64,000 nucleotides of DNA from positions 1-64,000 of the forward strand of contig JAJZUT010000017.1 of the NCBI GenBank assembly GCA_021847105.1, written 5' to 3'. The DNA comes from Pseudomonadota bacterium (GTDB lineage Bacteria; Pseudomonadota; Gammaproteobacteria; Steroidobacterales; Steroidobacteraceae). The notes beneath the pieces are model-generated. The model worked only from the letters and a program-made list of their open reading frames with translations, was not told the origin of the DNA and searched no databases. Positions within the stretch are counted from its first letter, which is position 1. Each line of letters opens with the position of its first letter. Positions 9,083-20,334 of this stretch are shown here, piece by piece. The translations under genes were made by a program, and so were the position numbers.

Positions 9083-9928
9083 CTAGAGCACTTCTGGCAA
9101 TGCAAATATGCGACGCGCCGCGCAGCTGCTCGTGTGGGCGAACTGCGCGAACGTCTCGCCGCGTGCGCGGGCGATCACGCCGGCAATGTGCGGCAGGTAC
9201 TGCGGCTCGTTGCGGCGTGAGGTGGGGCGCGGCGTCAGATCCCTTGGCAGCAGGTAGGGCCCGTCGGTCTCGGTCATGAGCCGATCGGCCGGAATTCGCG
9301 TCATGAGCGGCAGCAGATGCGCGCCGCGGCGCTCGTCGCAGATCCAGCCGGTGATGCCGATCGCGAGACCGAGTTCGAGGTAGGTGTCGAGCTCCTGCGC
9401 CCCGGCGGTGAAGCAGTGCGCGACGCCGCCGGCGAGCGAAGGCCAGTGCTCGCGCAGAATGCCGATGAAGTCCGCGTGCGCGTCCCGCTGGTGCAAAAAG
9501 AGCGGCTTGCCGATTTGCGCGGCGAGCTCGAGCTGGCGGTGGAATGCACGCTGCTGCACGGCGCGGGGCGCGAAATCGCGGAAATAATCGAGGCCGCACT
9601 CCCCAAGGGCGAGCACTTCGGGGGCTCGTGCGAGCTCGGCGAGCTCGGCGAGCAACTCATCGTTGAGCTGGGCTGCGTGATGCGGATGTAGCCCGGCCGT
9701 GGCGAATAGAACGCCGGGGTGGGCGCGCGCGAGCTCGATCGCGCGCCGGGTGCTCGGACCGCACGAGCCGGTCACCATCATCTGCGCCACCCCAGCGGCT
9801 TGGGCGCGCGCGATGACTGCCTCGCGGTCGGCGTCATAGCTGTCGTGCGCGAGGTTGACTCCGATGTCGATCAATGTCGGCGGGTGAGGCGGGGCGGATG
9901 GTGGCATGCGCGCCTCGGTCGTGCTCAT
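9083..9928 (-). CDS. tatD: TatD family metal-dependent DNase
   Basis: A 281-residue TIM-barrel metallohydrolase of the TatD family, involved in DNA trimming and repair in the cytoplasm. Visible signatures are LIDIGVNLAHDSYDADRE near the start, ATAGLHPHHA, GECGLDYFRD, FLHQRDAHADF, the buried GVAHCFTAG, and TETDGPYLLPRDL at the C-terminus; these hold the His, Glu and Asp metal ligands. I chose ATG 9928 because it overlaps the previous stop as ATGA, even though the frame stays open to 9958. It is the last gene of the leftward operon that begins with the ABC exporter. Confidence 0.9.
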   Translation of the reverse strand: MSTTEARMPPSAPPHPPTLIDIGVNLAHDSYDADREAVIARAQAAGVAQMMVTGSCGPSTRRAIELARAHPGVLFATAGLHPHHAAQLNDELLAELAELARAPEVLALGECGLDYFRDFAPRAVQQRAFHRQLELAAQIGKPLFLHQRDAHADFIGILREHWPSLAGGVAHCFTAGAQELDTYLELGLAIGITGWICDERRGAHLLPLMTRIPADRLMTETDGPYLLPRDLTPRPTSRRNEPQYLPHIAGVIARARGETFAQFAHTSSCAARRIFALPEVL

Positions 9929-10497
9929 GCCCACTCGGGCGCGTTGCCGGGCTTCCATTTGATGCTGCAGCCGATGCTGGGGTGCTGGGGTGCGAGTGGG
10001 CGCCCCGCGAGCAGTGCATCGAGCGCTGCGCGCAGCTCCTCACCGGTGATCGGGATGCCGTTACGCGGGGAGCTGGCATCGAATCGGCCGCGATAGACCA
10101 GACGTCGTTCTGCGTCGAACAGAAAGAAATCCGGCGTGCAGACCGCCTCGTATGCTTTGGCCGTCCCCTGCGTGGCATCGATGAGGTACGGAAAGGAAAA
10201 ATTCTTCGCGGTCGCCACCCGTGCCATCTGCTCAGGGGCATCATCGGGGTAGGCGCTCGAGTCATTCGGGTTGACGGCGAGAACGGCCAGACCGCGCCCG
10301 CGGTACTCACCGGCGAACGCGACGAAGCCGTCGAGGATGTGCTGCACGTACGGACAGTGATTGCAGAGGAAGGCGACGAGCAGGGCGCGTGCGTCACTGA
10401 AGTCCTCCGGGCTCCAGAGTCGGCCGCCGGGATCGGGCAGGCGAAAGCTCGGCGCGATCGTACCGAGCGGCAGCATGCGGGAGTGACGGGCGACCAT
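9925..10497 (-). CDS. Thioredoxin-fold family protein (AhpC/TSA-redoxin type)
   Basis: A 190-residue thioredoxin-fold protein without a signal peptide. The redox site is Cys45-x-x-Cys48 (CNHCPY), followed by the VNPNDSSAYPDD and TPDFFLFD stretches typical of the family that carries the CNHCPY motif. It probably acts as a cytoplasmic thiol-disulfide or peroxide reductase, but substrate evidence is lacking. AGGAG lies 6 bases before ATG 10497. It is preceded by threonine aldolase (33 bases) and overlaps the start of tatD by four bases. Confidence 0.82.
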   Translation of the reverse strand: MVARHSRMLPLGTIAPSFRLPDPGGRLWSPEDFSDARALLVAFLCNHCPYVQHILDGFVAFAGEYRGRGLAVLAVNPNDSSAYPDDAPEQMARVATAKNFSFPYLIDATQGTAKAYEAVCTPDFFLFDAERRLVYRGRFDASSPRNGIPITGEELRAALDALLAGRPLAPQHPSIGCSIKWKPGNAPEWA

Positions 10498-10530
10498 GAC
10501 AAGCTCCTGAAATGCGACAGTTCAGCGTTC

Positions 10531-11559
10531 TTACAGCGCGTTGAGCGCCGCGCACAGCGCCTCCACGTGGGCCTCGTCCTGATCCCATGCGGCCACGAGA
10601 CGGGCCGTGCCGGCGCTCTCGGCGCCCCAGTCGTAGAATTCGAAGCCCGCAGCACGGAGCGCGCGCTTGCCGTCGGCGCCGAGTTGCACGAACACTTCGT
10701 TCGCTTCCACCGGGGCAATGAGCCGCGAGCCTGCGGCGAGACCGATGCGCTGCGCGCAGCGGTTGGCATGCGCGGCGTTACGCCGCCACAGATCATCCTC
10801 GAGATAGGCGAGCAGCTGCGCCGCGACAAAGCGGGACTTGGAGATCAGGTGCCCCGCGCGCTTGCGGCGCAGCTCGAAATCCGCGACCAGGCTGGCATCG
10901 AAGAACACCACCGCTTCGGCGGCGAGCGCACCGTTCTTGGTGGCGCCGAAGGACAGCACGTCTATGCCAGCCCGCCAGGTGACATCCCCGGGGTGACAGC
11001 CGAGGAACGTGACCGCGTTGGCAAAGCGCGCGCCGTCCATATGCACCTTCAGACCGTGTGCATGCGCGACCTGGGTGAGCCGACTGAGCTCATCGGGACG
11101 GTAGGCCGCGCCGAGCTCCGTGGCCTGGCTGATCGACACGGCCGCCGGTTGCACGGTGTGCACGGAGACCGGATGCGCGTCAAGCGCTGCGGCGAGGGTG
11201 CTGGAAGTGAGCTTCGCGTGCTCGCCGGGAAGCAGCATCAGCTGGGCGCCGCCGGAGTAAAACGCAGGTGCACCGCACTCATCGCAGGCGATGTGCGCCT
11301 CGTGATGGGCGAAGATCGCGCCGTAGGGCGGACTGAGCGTGGCGAGCGCGAGAGCGTTGGCCGCCGTGCCGGTGGCGACGGCAAAAGCCCGCACCGGGGC
11401 GCCGAAGAACGCGCCGAGCGCCTGATCGAGGCGCTGTGTCCACGGATCGTCACCGTAGGCCATCTCGAACCCGTGGTTCGCTGCGGCGAGGGCGGCCAGC
11501 ATCTGCGGGCAGGCCGTCGCCGTGTTGTCGCTCATGAACCGCATCGTCTGTTTACCCAT
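10531..11559 (-). CDS. ltaE: Low-specificity L-threonine aldolase
   Basis: A 342-residue PLP enzyme of the beta-eliminating lyase family that cleaves threonine (and allo-threonine) to glycine and acetaldehyde. Family marks are the N-terminal RFMSDNTA, YGDDPWT, HEAHIACDECGAP, the cofactor-binding HMDGARFANA, and the Schiff-base Lys in FGATKNGALAAE. The frame is open to 11802, but ATG 11559 fits the family length and has AGAGGA about 9 bases upstream, and the longer start would overlap the ABC permease gene. Its place 14 bases after the permease indicates co-transcription. Confidence 0.88.
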   Translation of the reverse strand: MGKQTMRFMSDNTATACPQMLAALAAANHGFEMAYGDDPWTQRLDQALGAFFGAPVRAFAVATGTAANALALATLSPPYGAIFAHHEAHIACDECGAPAFYSGGAQLMLLPGEHAKLTSSTLAAALDAHPVSVHTVQPAAVSISQATELGAAYRPDELSRLTQVAHAHGLKVHMDGARFANAVTFLGCHPGDVTWRAGIDVLSFGATKNGALAAEAVVFFDASLVADFELRRKRAGHLISKSRFVAAQLLAYLEDDLWRRNAAHANRCAQRIGLAAGSRLIAPVEANEVFVQLGADGKRALRAAGFEFYDWGAESAGTARLVAAWDQDEAHVEALCAALNAL

Positions 11560-11573
11560 TCGCCACTGTTCCT

Positions 11574-12578
11574 CTACGTTCGCCACTTGAACGACCAGGC
11601 TCCCAAGCCCAGAAACACCAAAGTCACCCCCCCGAGATAGATCAGGCTCGGAGCGACGGTGCCGATTCCGGCCCCGTAGAGCATCACCTCGCGCGCGGCA
11701 TGCAGCATCTGGGTCAGCGGCAGCGCATCGGCCACCCAGCGCACCCAGCGGGGCGAGCCGGCCAGGGAGAACCACACCCCCGAGAGCAGCATCATCGGCC
11801 AAGTGAGTAGGTTCAGCAGACCATTGACGAGCTCCTCGCTGGCGAAGCGGGCCGCGACCGTGAGGCCGAGCGCGATCATCGAGAGCGCGCCGAGCACGGT
11901 AATCAGCAGCAGTAGCGCCACGTTACCCGCGTTGTGGAAATGAATCATCGCGCCGACCGCCACATACAGCAGCGTCGTGATCAGCACGATGATGGTCAGC
12001 CGCGAGAGCACTTGAGCGCTGAGGAACTCGAAGGCGGTGAGCGGGGTGGCGTTCAGTCGCTTCAGAAAGCCGCTCTGGCGGTAGCGCAGCACGACGTAGC
12101 CGACGCCGAACAGGCAGCTGAACATCAGGTTCATGCCGAGGATGCCCGGGAACAGCCAGTCGAGATAGCGGACCGAGCGGCCGCGCACCGGCAGCCGCTG
12201 GGCGTGTGGGTCGGCCGCGAGCAGCAGTCGCTCGGCGATGTAGCCCTTGGGCGAGTCGGTGTTGACCCAGTAACGGGACGGCGCACCCGGCGCGAGCAGC
12301 AGATCGATGCGCTCGCGGCGCAGCGCGTGCAGCCCCTGCGCCGTGCTGCGCTCCGGCAGGAACTGAACGTAGCGGGTGTGCAGAAACGGATCGGCTTCTC
12401 GTGCGCTTGCCCCGTCGAGTACGCCGACCTTGAACAGCGGTCGCGGCGGTCCCCCGAAGATGAATCCCATGCCGACGATGATCGACAGCGGCAGCAGCAG
12501 CGTGAACACCAGCGTGCCGCGATCGCGCAGGAATTCCAGGTTGCGCGCGTGCCAGACGGCAAACAGTCGGCGCATCAT
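11574..12578 (-). CDS. ABC-2 type transporter permease
   Basis: A 334-residue inner-membrane subunit. One N-terminal membrane helix (about residues 20-42, ending FIFGG) is followed by a periplasmic domain of about 100 residues and then five hydrophobic helices, the usual ABC-2 layout. The GILGMNLMFSCLFGVGY and LSGVWFSLAGSPRWVRWVADALPLT segments match drug- and polysaccharide-type exporters. It overlaps the stop codon of the ATPase gene by ATGA, so the two form one exporter. The exported compound is unknown. Confidence 0.87.
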   Translation of the reverse strand: MMRRLFAVWHARNLEFLRDRGTLVFTLLLPLSIIVGMGFIFGGPPRPLFKVGVLDGASAREADPFLHTRYVQFLPERSTAQGLHALRRERIDLLLAPGAPSRYWVNTDSPKGYIAERLLLAADPHAQRLPVRGRSVRYLDWLFPGILGMNLMFSCLFGVGYVVLRYRQSGFLKRLNATPLTAFEFLSAQVLSRLTIIVLITTLLYVAVGAMIHFHNAGNVALLLLITVLGALSMIALGLTVAARFASEELVNGLLNLLTWPMMLLSGVWFSLAGSPRWVRWVADALPLTQMLHAAREVMLYGAGIGTVAPSLIYLGGVTLVFLGLGAWSFKWRT

Positions 12579-13477
12579 GCGCGCAACTCCCGACCGGTGA
12601 GTTCAAGAAACAGATCCTCCAGATTCGCCGGGCGGATGCGCAGGTTTTTCAGCGGCACTTCGGCACTGATCAGCGCGCGCAGCGTCGCGTCCAGATCGTC
12701 GGTGGTGATCTCGATGCGGTCCTGCGCATCGATCAGCTGCAGCGGTAGCGCGCGCGCGGCCGGCGGAAAGTCCGCCTTGGGCAGCTCGAGAAGCACGGCG
12801 GCGAAGTGCTCGCGCAGCAGCGCCCCCGGGGCGCCCTGGGCGATGATGCGTCCGCGGTCGACGATTGCAATCTCATCGCAGAGGATCTCGGCCTCCTCCA
12901 TGTAATGCGTCGTCAGAATGATGGTCTTGCGGCTCGCCTTGATCGAGCGGACCAGCGCCCAGAAGTTTCGCCGTGCCTGCGGATCGAGCCCGGTGGTCGG
13001 CTCATCGAGAAACAGCACCGCCGGATCATTCACCAGCGCGATCGCGAGCAGCAGCCGCTGCAACTGCCCGCCGGAGAGCTTGCGGTTGTCGCGCTCGGCA
13101 AGCGCCTCGAGCGAGCACAGCTTGAGCAGCTCATCGATGTCGCGGCCGCGTGCATACAGTCCGCGGAACATCGCCAGACTCTGCCGCACGGTAAGAAAGT
13201 TCTGCAGCGCCGTTGCTTGAAACAAGATGCCCGCTTCCTCGCGGAAGCGCTCACTGAGCGGCTCCCCGCGGTAGCGCACCTCACCGGCGGTGGGGGCGAG
13301 GATACCCTCCATGATCTCGATGGTGGTGGTCTTGCCCGCCCCATTCGGGCCGAGCAGCCCGAAGCAGATTCCCGGCTGCACGCGAAAGGAGATGCCATCG
13401 ACGGCCGTTACGCCCGGATACTGCTTGGTCAGATTGCGGACTTCGAGAATCGGTGCACTCATGGGCCGCTCGGTCAT
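12575..13477 (-). CDS. ABC exporter ATP-binding subunit
   Basis: A 300-residue ATPase of the ABC-2 exporter class (DrrA/CcmA-like). Visible motifs are Walker A GPNGAGKTTT, the Q-loop, signature LSGGQLQR, Walker B AVLFLDEPTTGLDP and the switch His in LTTHYMEEAE. The C-terminal 70 residues form the extra domain seen in DrrA-like proteins, ending DLFLELTGRELRA. ATG 13462 (MSAPILEV) is an alternative start, since neither has a strong ribosome-binding site. It is the first gene of a leftward operon of five genes. Confidence 0.9.
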   Translation of the reverse strand: MTERPMSAPILEVRNLTKQYPGVTAVDGISFRVQPGICFGLLGPNGAGKTTTIEIMEGILAPTAGEVRYRGEPLSERFREEAGILFQATALQNFLTVRQSLAMFRGLYARGRDIDELLKLCSLEALAERDNRKLSGGQLQRLLLAIALVNDPAVLFLDEPTTGLDPQARRNFWALVRSIKASRKTIILTTHYMEEAEILCDEIAIVDRGRIIAQGAPGALLREHFAAVLLELPKADFPPAARALPLQLIDAQDRIEITTDDLDATLRALISAEVPLKNLRIRPANLEDLFLELTGRELRA

Positions 13478-13599
13478 TCGGCGCGATGCGGCATCGTAGC
13501 CGATCGCAGCGGGCTGCGTCTGCCCGCCGCGCCGCGTCCTGCGGCTGGTAGAATGCGGGGGTTACCGACAAGGCGCGCAACGGGCGCGGCGGAGTTGCT

Positions 13600-14349
13600 G
13601 TGATTTCCGATGGAGCGGCAGCGCAATTGCCGCTGTGGTCCGAGCAGGACGCGAGCTGGAGCGTGCGTGAGAGCCGGCGCGCGCGGCGCATGGTGGTGCG
13701 GGTATTTCACTCCGGTCGGGTCGAAGTGGTTGTGCCGGTGAAGACACCGCCGGGACTGATCGCGACGTTTCTGGAGCGGCATCGATTGTGGATCGAGCGC
13801 AAACGCGCCGAGGCGCGCCGGACGGCGGTCGTGCCGGAGCCCTTCCCCCCAGGGAGCATCGATCTGCCGGCGTGCGCGCAGCGCTGGCGGGTGCACCTCG
13901 CCGGCGGCAGCGGTCGGGTGCGGCTCGCAAGTGCCGATGGGCTGATCATACTCAGTGGCGATGTGGCGCTGCGCTCGGCACAGCGCGCGGCGTTGCGCAA
14001 CTGGCTGCTCGAGCGCGCTGCCGAGGTGCTCGGCCCTGAGCTCGAGGCGTGCGCTCGCGAGTTCGGCTTTACCTACGAACGGATGGTGATCCGTCGCCAG
14101 CGGACCCGCTGGGGGAGCTGTTCGGTGCGCGGCACCATCAGCCTCAATGCCTGCCTGCTATTCTTGCCGCCGGCCGCGGTGCGCTATCTGCTGATCCATG
14201 AGCTCTCGCACACCCGGCACATGAACCACTCGCGCCACTTCTGGCAGTGCGTGGCGCGCTGCTGCCCGGACTACCGTCAGCTCGACCGGCTGCTCAGCGA
14301 GGGCTGGCGAGCCGTACCGGCGTGGGTGTTCGGTGAGGGCGAAGCATGA
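13600..14349 (+). CDS. YgjP-like (SprT/DUF45) metallopeptidase-fold protein
   Basis: A 249-residue protein starting at GTG 13600, with GGAG at 13591. The zinc site is His200-Glu-Leu-Ser-His204 plus a third ligand at about His210 (HELSH...MNHSRHFW), and the preceding RQRTRWGSCS stretch is diagnostic of the YgjP/DUF45 family. The family has a metallopeptidase fold; E. coli YgjP has been described as a UTP pyrophosphatase, so the true reaction is open. The stop overlaps the start of the tryptophan dioxygenase gene as ATGA. A TAGAAT -10-like hexamer lies about 50 bases upstream. Confidence 0.85.
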   Translation: MISDGAAAQLPLWSEQDASWSVRESRRARRMVVRVFHSGRVEVVVPVKTPPGLIATFLERHRLWIERKRAEARRTAVVPEPFPPGSIDLPACAQRWRVHLAGGSGRVRLASADGLIILSGDVALRSAQRAALRNWLLERAAEVLGPELEACAREFGFTYERMVIRRQRTRWGSCSVRGTISLNACLLFLPPAAVRYLLIHELSHTRHMNHSRHFWQCVARCCPDYRQLDRLLSEGWRAVPAWVFGEGEA

Positions 14350-15203
14350 GCAAGCGTCCTTTCGACAAGAGCGAGCGCGTCGATCTGTCCGGCGAGGCGA
14401 TTCACTGGGACCTCGGCAGCTCGCTCTCCTATGGACAATACCTGCATCTTGATAAGGTGCTCGAGGCGCAAAAGCCGCTCTCGGGCGAGCACGATGAGAT
14501 GCTCTTTATCGTGGTGCATCAGGTCTCCGAGCTGTGGATGCGGCTGATGCTGCACGAACTTTCCGATGTGCTCGAGCGGGTGCAGCGCGATGATCTGGGG
14601 CCCTCGTTCAAGAGCCTGTTGCGCATCTCGCGCGTGCAGTCGCAGTTGCTCTCGAGCTGGGAGGTGCTCTCGACGCTGACCCCGGCCGATTACTCTGCGT
14701 TTCGCAATGCGCTCGGGCGCTCCTCGGGTTTCCAGTCCTATCAGTACCGACTGCTCGAGTTTCTGCTCGGCAACAAGAATGCCGAGATGATCGAGGTGCA
14801 TCGGCGCGATCCGGCGGTCTACGCGCGCCTGGAGCGAGCGCTGCGCGCCCCGTCGCTCTACGACGAGGTGCTCAGACTCTTAAGCCGCCGCGGCTACGGC
14901 ATCCCCGATGATTACCTCAACCGCGAATTCAGCGAGCCGTATCGGCCAAGCAAGCAGGTCGCCGGCGCCTGGCTCGGGATCTATCACAACGCCGAGAAGG
15001 ATTGGGATCTTTACGAACTGGCCGAACGGCTGATCGATCTCGACTATAAATTCCAGCTCTGGCGGTTCCATCACGTGAAGACCGTCGAGCGCATCATCGG
15101 TTACAAGAGCGGCACCGGCGGTACGGGTGGGGTGTCGTATCTCGCCAAGGCACTTGAGCTGAAGTTCTTCCCCGAACTGTGGCAGGTGCGCACGTCGATG
15201 TGA
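14346..15203 (+). CDS. kynA: Tryptophan 2,3-dioxygenase
   Basis: A 285-residue haem enzyme that opens the indole ring of L-tryptophan to N-formylkynurenine, the first step of the kynurenine route. Marks are LSYGQYLHLDKVL, the distal His58 in FIVVHQVSELW, the RISRVQSQLLSSWEVLSTLTP helix, SSGFQSYQYR, the proximal His in WRFHHVKTVER, and the substrate loop KSGTGGTGG near the C-terminus. Length and motifs are complete. Other kynurenine-pathway genes (kynB, kynU) are not in the window. It is translationally coupled to the YgjP-like gene upstream, an association whose meaning is unclear. Confidence 0.95.
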   Translation: MSKRPFDKSERVDLSGEAIHWDLGSSLSYGQYLHLDKVLEAQKPLSGEHDEMLFIVVHQVSELWMRLMLHELSDVLERVQRDDLGPSFKSLLRISRVQSQLLSSWEVLSTLTPADYSAFRNALGRSSGFQSYQYRLLEFLLGNKNAEMIEVHRRDPAVYARLERALRAPSLYDEVLRLLSRRGYGIPDDYLNREFSEPYRPSKQVAGAWLGIYHNAEKDWDLYELAERLIDLDYKFQLWRFHHVKTVERIIGYKSGTGGTGGVSYLAKALELKFFPELWQVRTSM

Positions 15204-15213
15204 GTGGGCGTGC

Positions 15214-15858
15214 TCAGCGCCAGCGCACACACTCGAGGCCGGCGCGGCGCGCGGCGCGCCGCGCACGTGCATTGCCGTTGACCAGCACGCCGTGCTCAAC
15301 GAGCCTCAGGTGCGCGATGTCCGATTTGGAATTGCCGTACGCGCTCGCCTCGCCCGGCAGGCGCGCGCGCAGCTGGCGCAGGCATTCGGCTTTCTCCTCG
15401 CCCTGGCGGTTGGGGGTGGCGAGTCGGCCGTCGAGTCGCTGCCCCCGCCAGCGGACGCCGGTGCAGATCGACTCATGAAACCCCAGCGCTCGGGCGATGG
15501 CGGGCACGTATAGCTCGGGACTGGCGCTCATCAGGATCAGATGATCGCCGGCACGCGCGTGCGTCTCGATGCATGCGCGGGCGGCGCCGAACGTGCCGCG
15601 CTCGAGTACTCGAGCGACGAAGCGATCCGTCCAGCGCTGAAGCGCTTGCCGCGAGACCCCGCCGAGTGCCGAGCGCATCAGGGCGGCCTTGAGCGTCCCG
15701 CGCCCGCAGCATCCCAGTGCGTATCCCACGAGCGCCGGGAGGACCCCGAGGGCGAGCGGTGCACGCCAGGGATGGCGCAACAGAAACCCGCCCACGTACG
15801 GGGCCAGGGTGTCGTGGCGGGTGATTGTGCCGTCGAGATCGAAGACCGCGAGCCGCAT
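15214..15858 (-). CDS. HAD-IB family phosphatase (SerB/CicA-like)
   Basis: A 214-residue HAD-superfamily hydrolase. Motif I is FDLDGT with nucleophile Asp7 and acid Asp9 right at the N-terminus; motif II is the Ser in LILMSASPELY; motif III/IV lies in the KAECLRQL and AYGNSKSDIAHL segments. The cap is the small helical IB type. Length and layout resemble phosphoserine-phosphatase-like proteins of unknown substrate. I chose ATG 15858 because the 20 extra upstream residues come from the hairpin region and are not family-like. It is convergent with kynA (10 bases) and lies downstream of acnA. Confidence 0.82.
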   Translation of the reverse strand: MRLAVFDLDGTITRHDTLAPYVGGFLLRHPWRAPLALGVLPALVGYALGCCGRGTLKAALMRSALGGVSRQALQRWTDRFVARVLERGTFGAARACIETHARAGDHLILMSASPELYVPAIARALGFHESICTGVRWRGQRLDGRLATPNRQGEEKAECLRQLRARLPGEASAYGNSKSDIAHLRLVEHGVLVNGNARARRAARRAGLECVRWR

Positions 15859-15882
15859 CGATTGAGCCTCGTACGTCTCGCC

Positions 15883-15923
15883 GCAGGTTGCAGCCCTGCC
15901 GGGTAGGCAGGGCTGCAACCTGC
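15883..15923. terminator. Perfect 18-bp inverted repeat between acnA and the HAD gene
   Basis: GCAGGTTGCAGCCCTGCC (15883-15900) and its exact reverse complement (15906-15923) flank a 5-base loop. It begins 9 bases after the acnA stop in the direction of acnA transcription. No T tract follows on the minus strand, so it may be a Rho-independent-like stop, an mRNA-stabilising stem or a partial barrier between acnA and the HAD gene. Confidence 0.6.
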
Positions 15924-15932
15924 GAGCGGCGC

Positions 15933-18623
<2,691 letters not shown>

Positions 18624-18725
18624 GAGTGGGGCTCTCCGGGAGGGGCCAGGAAAAGGCGGCGCGGATTATAGTCGCTCTGCCGCGTGCGCGCTGTGCGACG
18701 CGTGCACGCTATTCTTCATACAAAT

Positions 18726-19826
18726 TCAGCTCGGGCCGGCGTCCCCGCTCGGGCCATGGACCGACTCGATCACCGCGCCGGCGAGACAGCGCTCGCCCTG
18801 GTAGACGACGGCGTACTGACCGGGGGTGACCGCCCGCTGCGGTTGCTCGAACACGATGCGTGCCGTGCCGTCGGGCAGCGGCTCGAGCCGCGCCGGCTGG
18901 TCGCTCTGGCGGTAGCGCACCTTGACGGTGCACTCGAGGGGGGCGGTGCGCGCCGGCGCCAGCCAGTTGAGCGGGCCGGTCATGAGCGCCGTGCTCAGCA
19001 GCCGTGGATGATCCTGCCCCTGCACGACGATCAGCGCGTTGCGCGCGCTGTCCTTCGCCGCGACGTACCAGGGCAGCTCGCTGCTGTCGCCGCGCCCACC
19101 GATGTTCAGCCCGGAGCGCTGCCCGAGGGTGTAGAAGGCGAGCCCGCGATGCGTGCCGAGGCGCTCGCCCGCGCTCGATTCGATCGGACCGGGCTGCTCG
19201 GGCAGGAACTGTGCGAGAAATGCCCGGAACGGGCGCTCGCCGATGAAGCAGATCCCGGTGCTGTCGGGCTTGTCGAACACCGGCAGGCCGGCGGCGCGCG
19301 CCCGCTCGCGGACCTCGGATTTCGCGAGCGTCCCGAGCGGCATCAGCGTGCGCGCCAGCTCACTGCGCACGACCGCGTGCAGGAAATAGCTCTGATCCTT
19401 GCTCGCATCGCGCGCCTTGTACAATTCGGGGCCGTCGGGGCCGTCGTTGAGGCGTGCATAGTGACCGGTGGCGAAGCACTGTCCCCCGAGCCGCTCGGCA
19501 TAACGCAATGCTGCGCCAAACTTGATCTCCCGGTTGCACAGTACGTCGGGATTTGGAGTGCGTCCGGCGCGGTGCTCGGCGAGAAAATGCGCGAACACTC
19601 TGGCGCGGTACTCGGCTGCGAAGCTGACGCGGTGCAGGGGGATGGCCAGCTCGCTGGCCACCGCGCGGGCGTCCTGGAAGTCCTGCGCGGCCGTGCAGTA
19701 GCCGTCGTCATCCTCTTCCCAATTGCTCATGAACAGCCCCTGGACGTCCCAGCCCTGTTCCTTCAGACACAGCGCGGCAACCGCCGAGTCGACGCCGCCG
19801 GAGAGTCCGACGATCACCCGCCTCAT
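18726..19826 (-). CDS. mnmA: tRNA-specific 2-thiouridylase MnmA
   Basis: A 366-residue enzyme that 2-thiolates the wobble uridine (U34) of tRNA-Lys, -Glu and -Gln. The N-terminal PP-loop is SGGVDS at residues 9-14. The catalytic Cys is in NPDVLCNREIKF and the second Cys in STGICFIGE; GHYAR and the FYTLGQRSGLNIGG segment are also typical. The frame is open 44 codons further upstream, but ATG 19826 sits at the conserved N-terminus and overlaps the nudJ stop as ATGA. The nudJ-mnmA order matches E. coli. Confidence 0.95.
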   Translation of the reverse strand: MRRVIVGLSGGVDSAVAALCLKEQGWDVQGLFMSNWEEDDDGYCTAAQDFQDARAVASELAIPLHRVSFAAEYRARVFAHFLAEHRAGRTPNPDVLCNREIKFGAALRYAERLGGQCFATGHYARLNDGPDGPELYKARDASKDQSYFLHAVVRSELARTLMPLGTLAKSEVRERARAAGLPVFDKPDSTGICFIGERPFRAFLAQFLPEQPGPIESSAGERLGTHRGLAFYTLGQRSGLNIGGRGDSSELPWYVAAKDSARNALIVVQGQDHPRLLSTALMTGPLNWLAPARTAPLECTVKVRYRQSDQPARLEPLPDGTARIVFEQPQRAVTPGQYAVVYQGERCLAGAVIESVHGPSGDAGPS

Positions 19827-20302
19827 ATCGGTTCGGCCGCAATCGTCAGTGCCGCATCGAACTGCAACTGTCCGATCGGATCGAGCGGGGCGCGTATGCC
19901 CGCGAGGTAATCCTGCACGCAGCGCAGCACGAGCGGACTGCGCAGCCGTTCGGCGCACGCGCGGATTTCATCAGTGCTCAGCCAGTGCGTGCCGACGATG
20001 CCCCGATCGAGCGGCTGATGCGGCTGGTGCTCGCTTACCGTTCCGGTGAAGGCAAAGCGTTTGTAGAGCCGTTGGGTCCGTGGCAGGCGCCACAGGTAGA
20101 CCCCGAGCAGTCGCTCCGGGGTGAATCGCCAGGCGCTCTCCTCGTGCACTTCGCGCACCACCGCCTCGAGCAGCGTCTCGCCGCGCTCAAGGTGCCCGGC
20201 CGGCTGATTGAGTACGAGCCGCCCGTTGATGCGTTCCTCGACGAGCAGAAAGCGGCCATTGCGCTCGGCGAGCGCCGCGACGGTGATCTCGGGGATGGAC
20301 AT
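19823..20302 (-). CDS. nudJ: Nudix hydrolase NudJ-like
   Basis: A 159-residue Nudix pyrophosphatase. E. coli NudJ hydrolyses nucleoside tri- and diphosphates and hydroxymethylpyrimidine pyrophosphate. The Nudix box runs from Gly36 (GHLERGET) to REVHEESAW at 50-58. It fits the consensus except that the conserved Gly near the end of the box is Ala57 and the following aliphatic residue is Trp58; the metal-binding Glu residues are intact. ATG 20302 was chosen over the longer frame because it is the family start. Position just upstream of mnmA supports orthology. Confidence 0.87.
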   Translation of the reverse strand: MSIPEITVAALAERNGRFLLVEERINGRLVLNQPAGHLERGETLLEAVVREVHEESAWRFTPERLLGVYLWRLPRTQRLYKRFAFTGTVSEHQPHQPLDRGIVGTHWLSTDEIRACAERLRSPLVLRCVQDYLAGIRAPLDPIGQLQFDAALTIAAEPI

Positions 20303-20334
20303 GGGCGGAATTATATCCGCCCCGGCCGCCGCGC

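Noticed and set aside
9874..11640. A plus-strand open frame of 588 codons
   Set aside because: It is antisense to the thioredoxin-fold and threonine aldolase genes, both of which have clear catalytic motifs.
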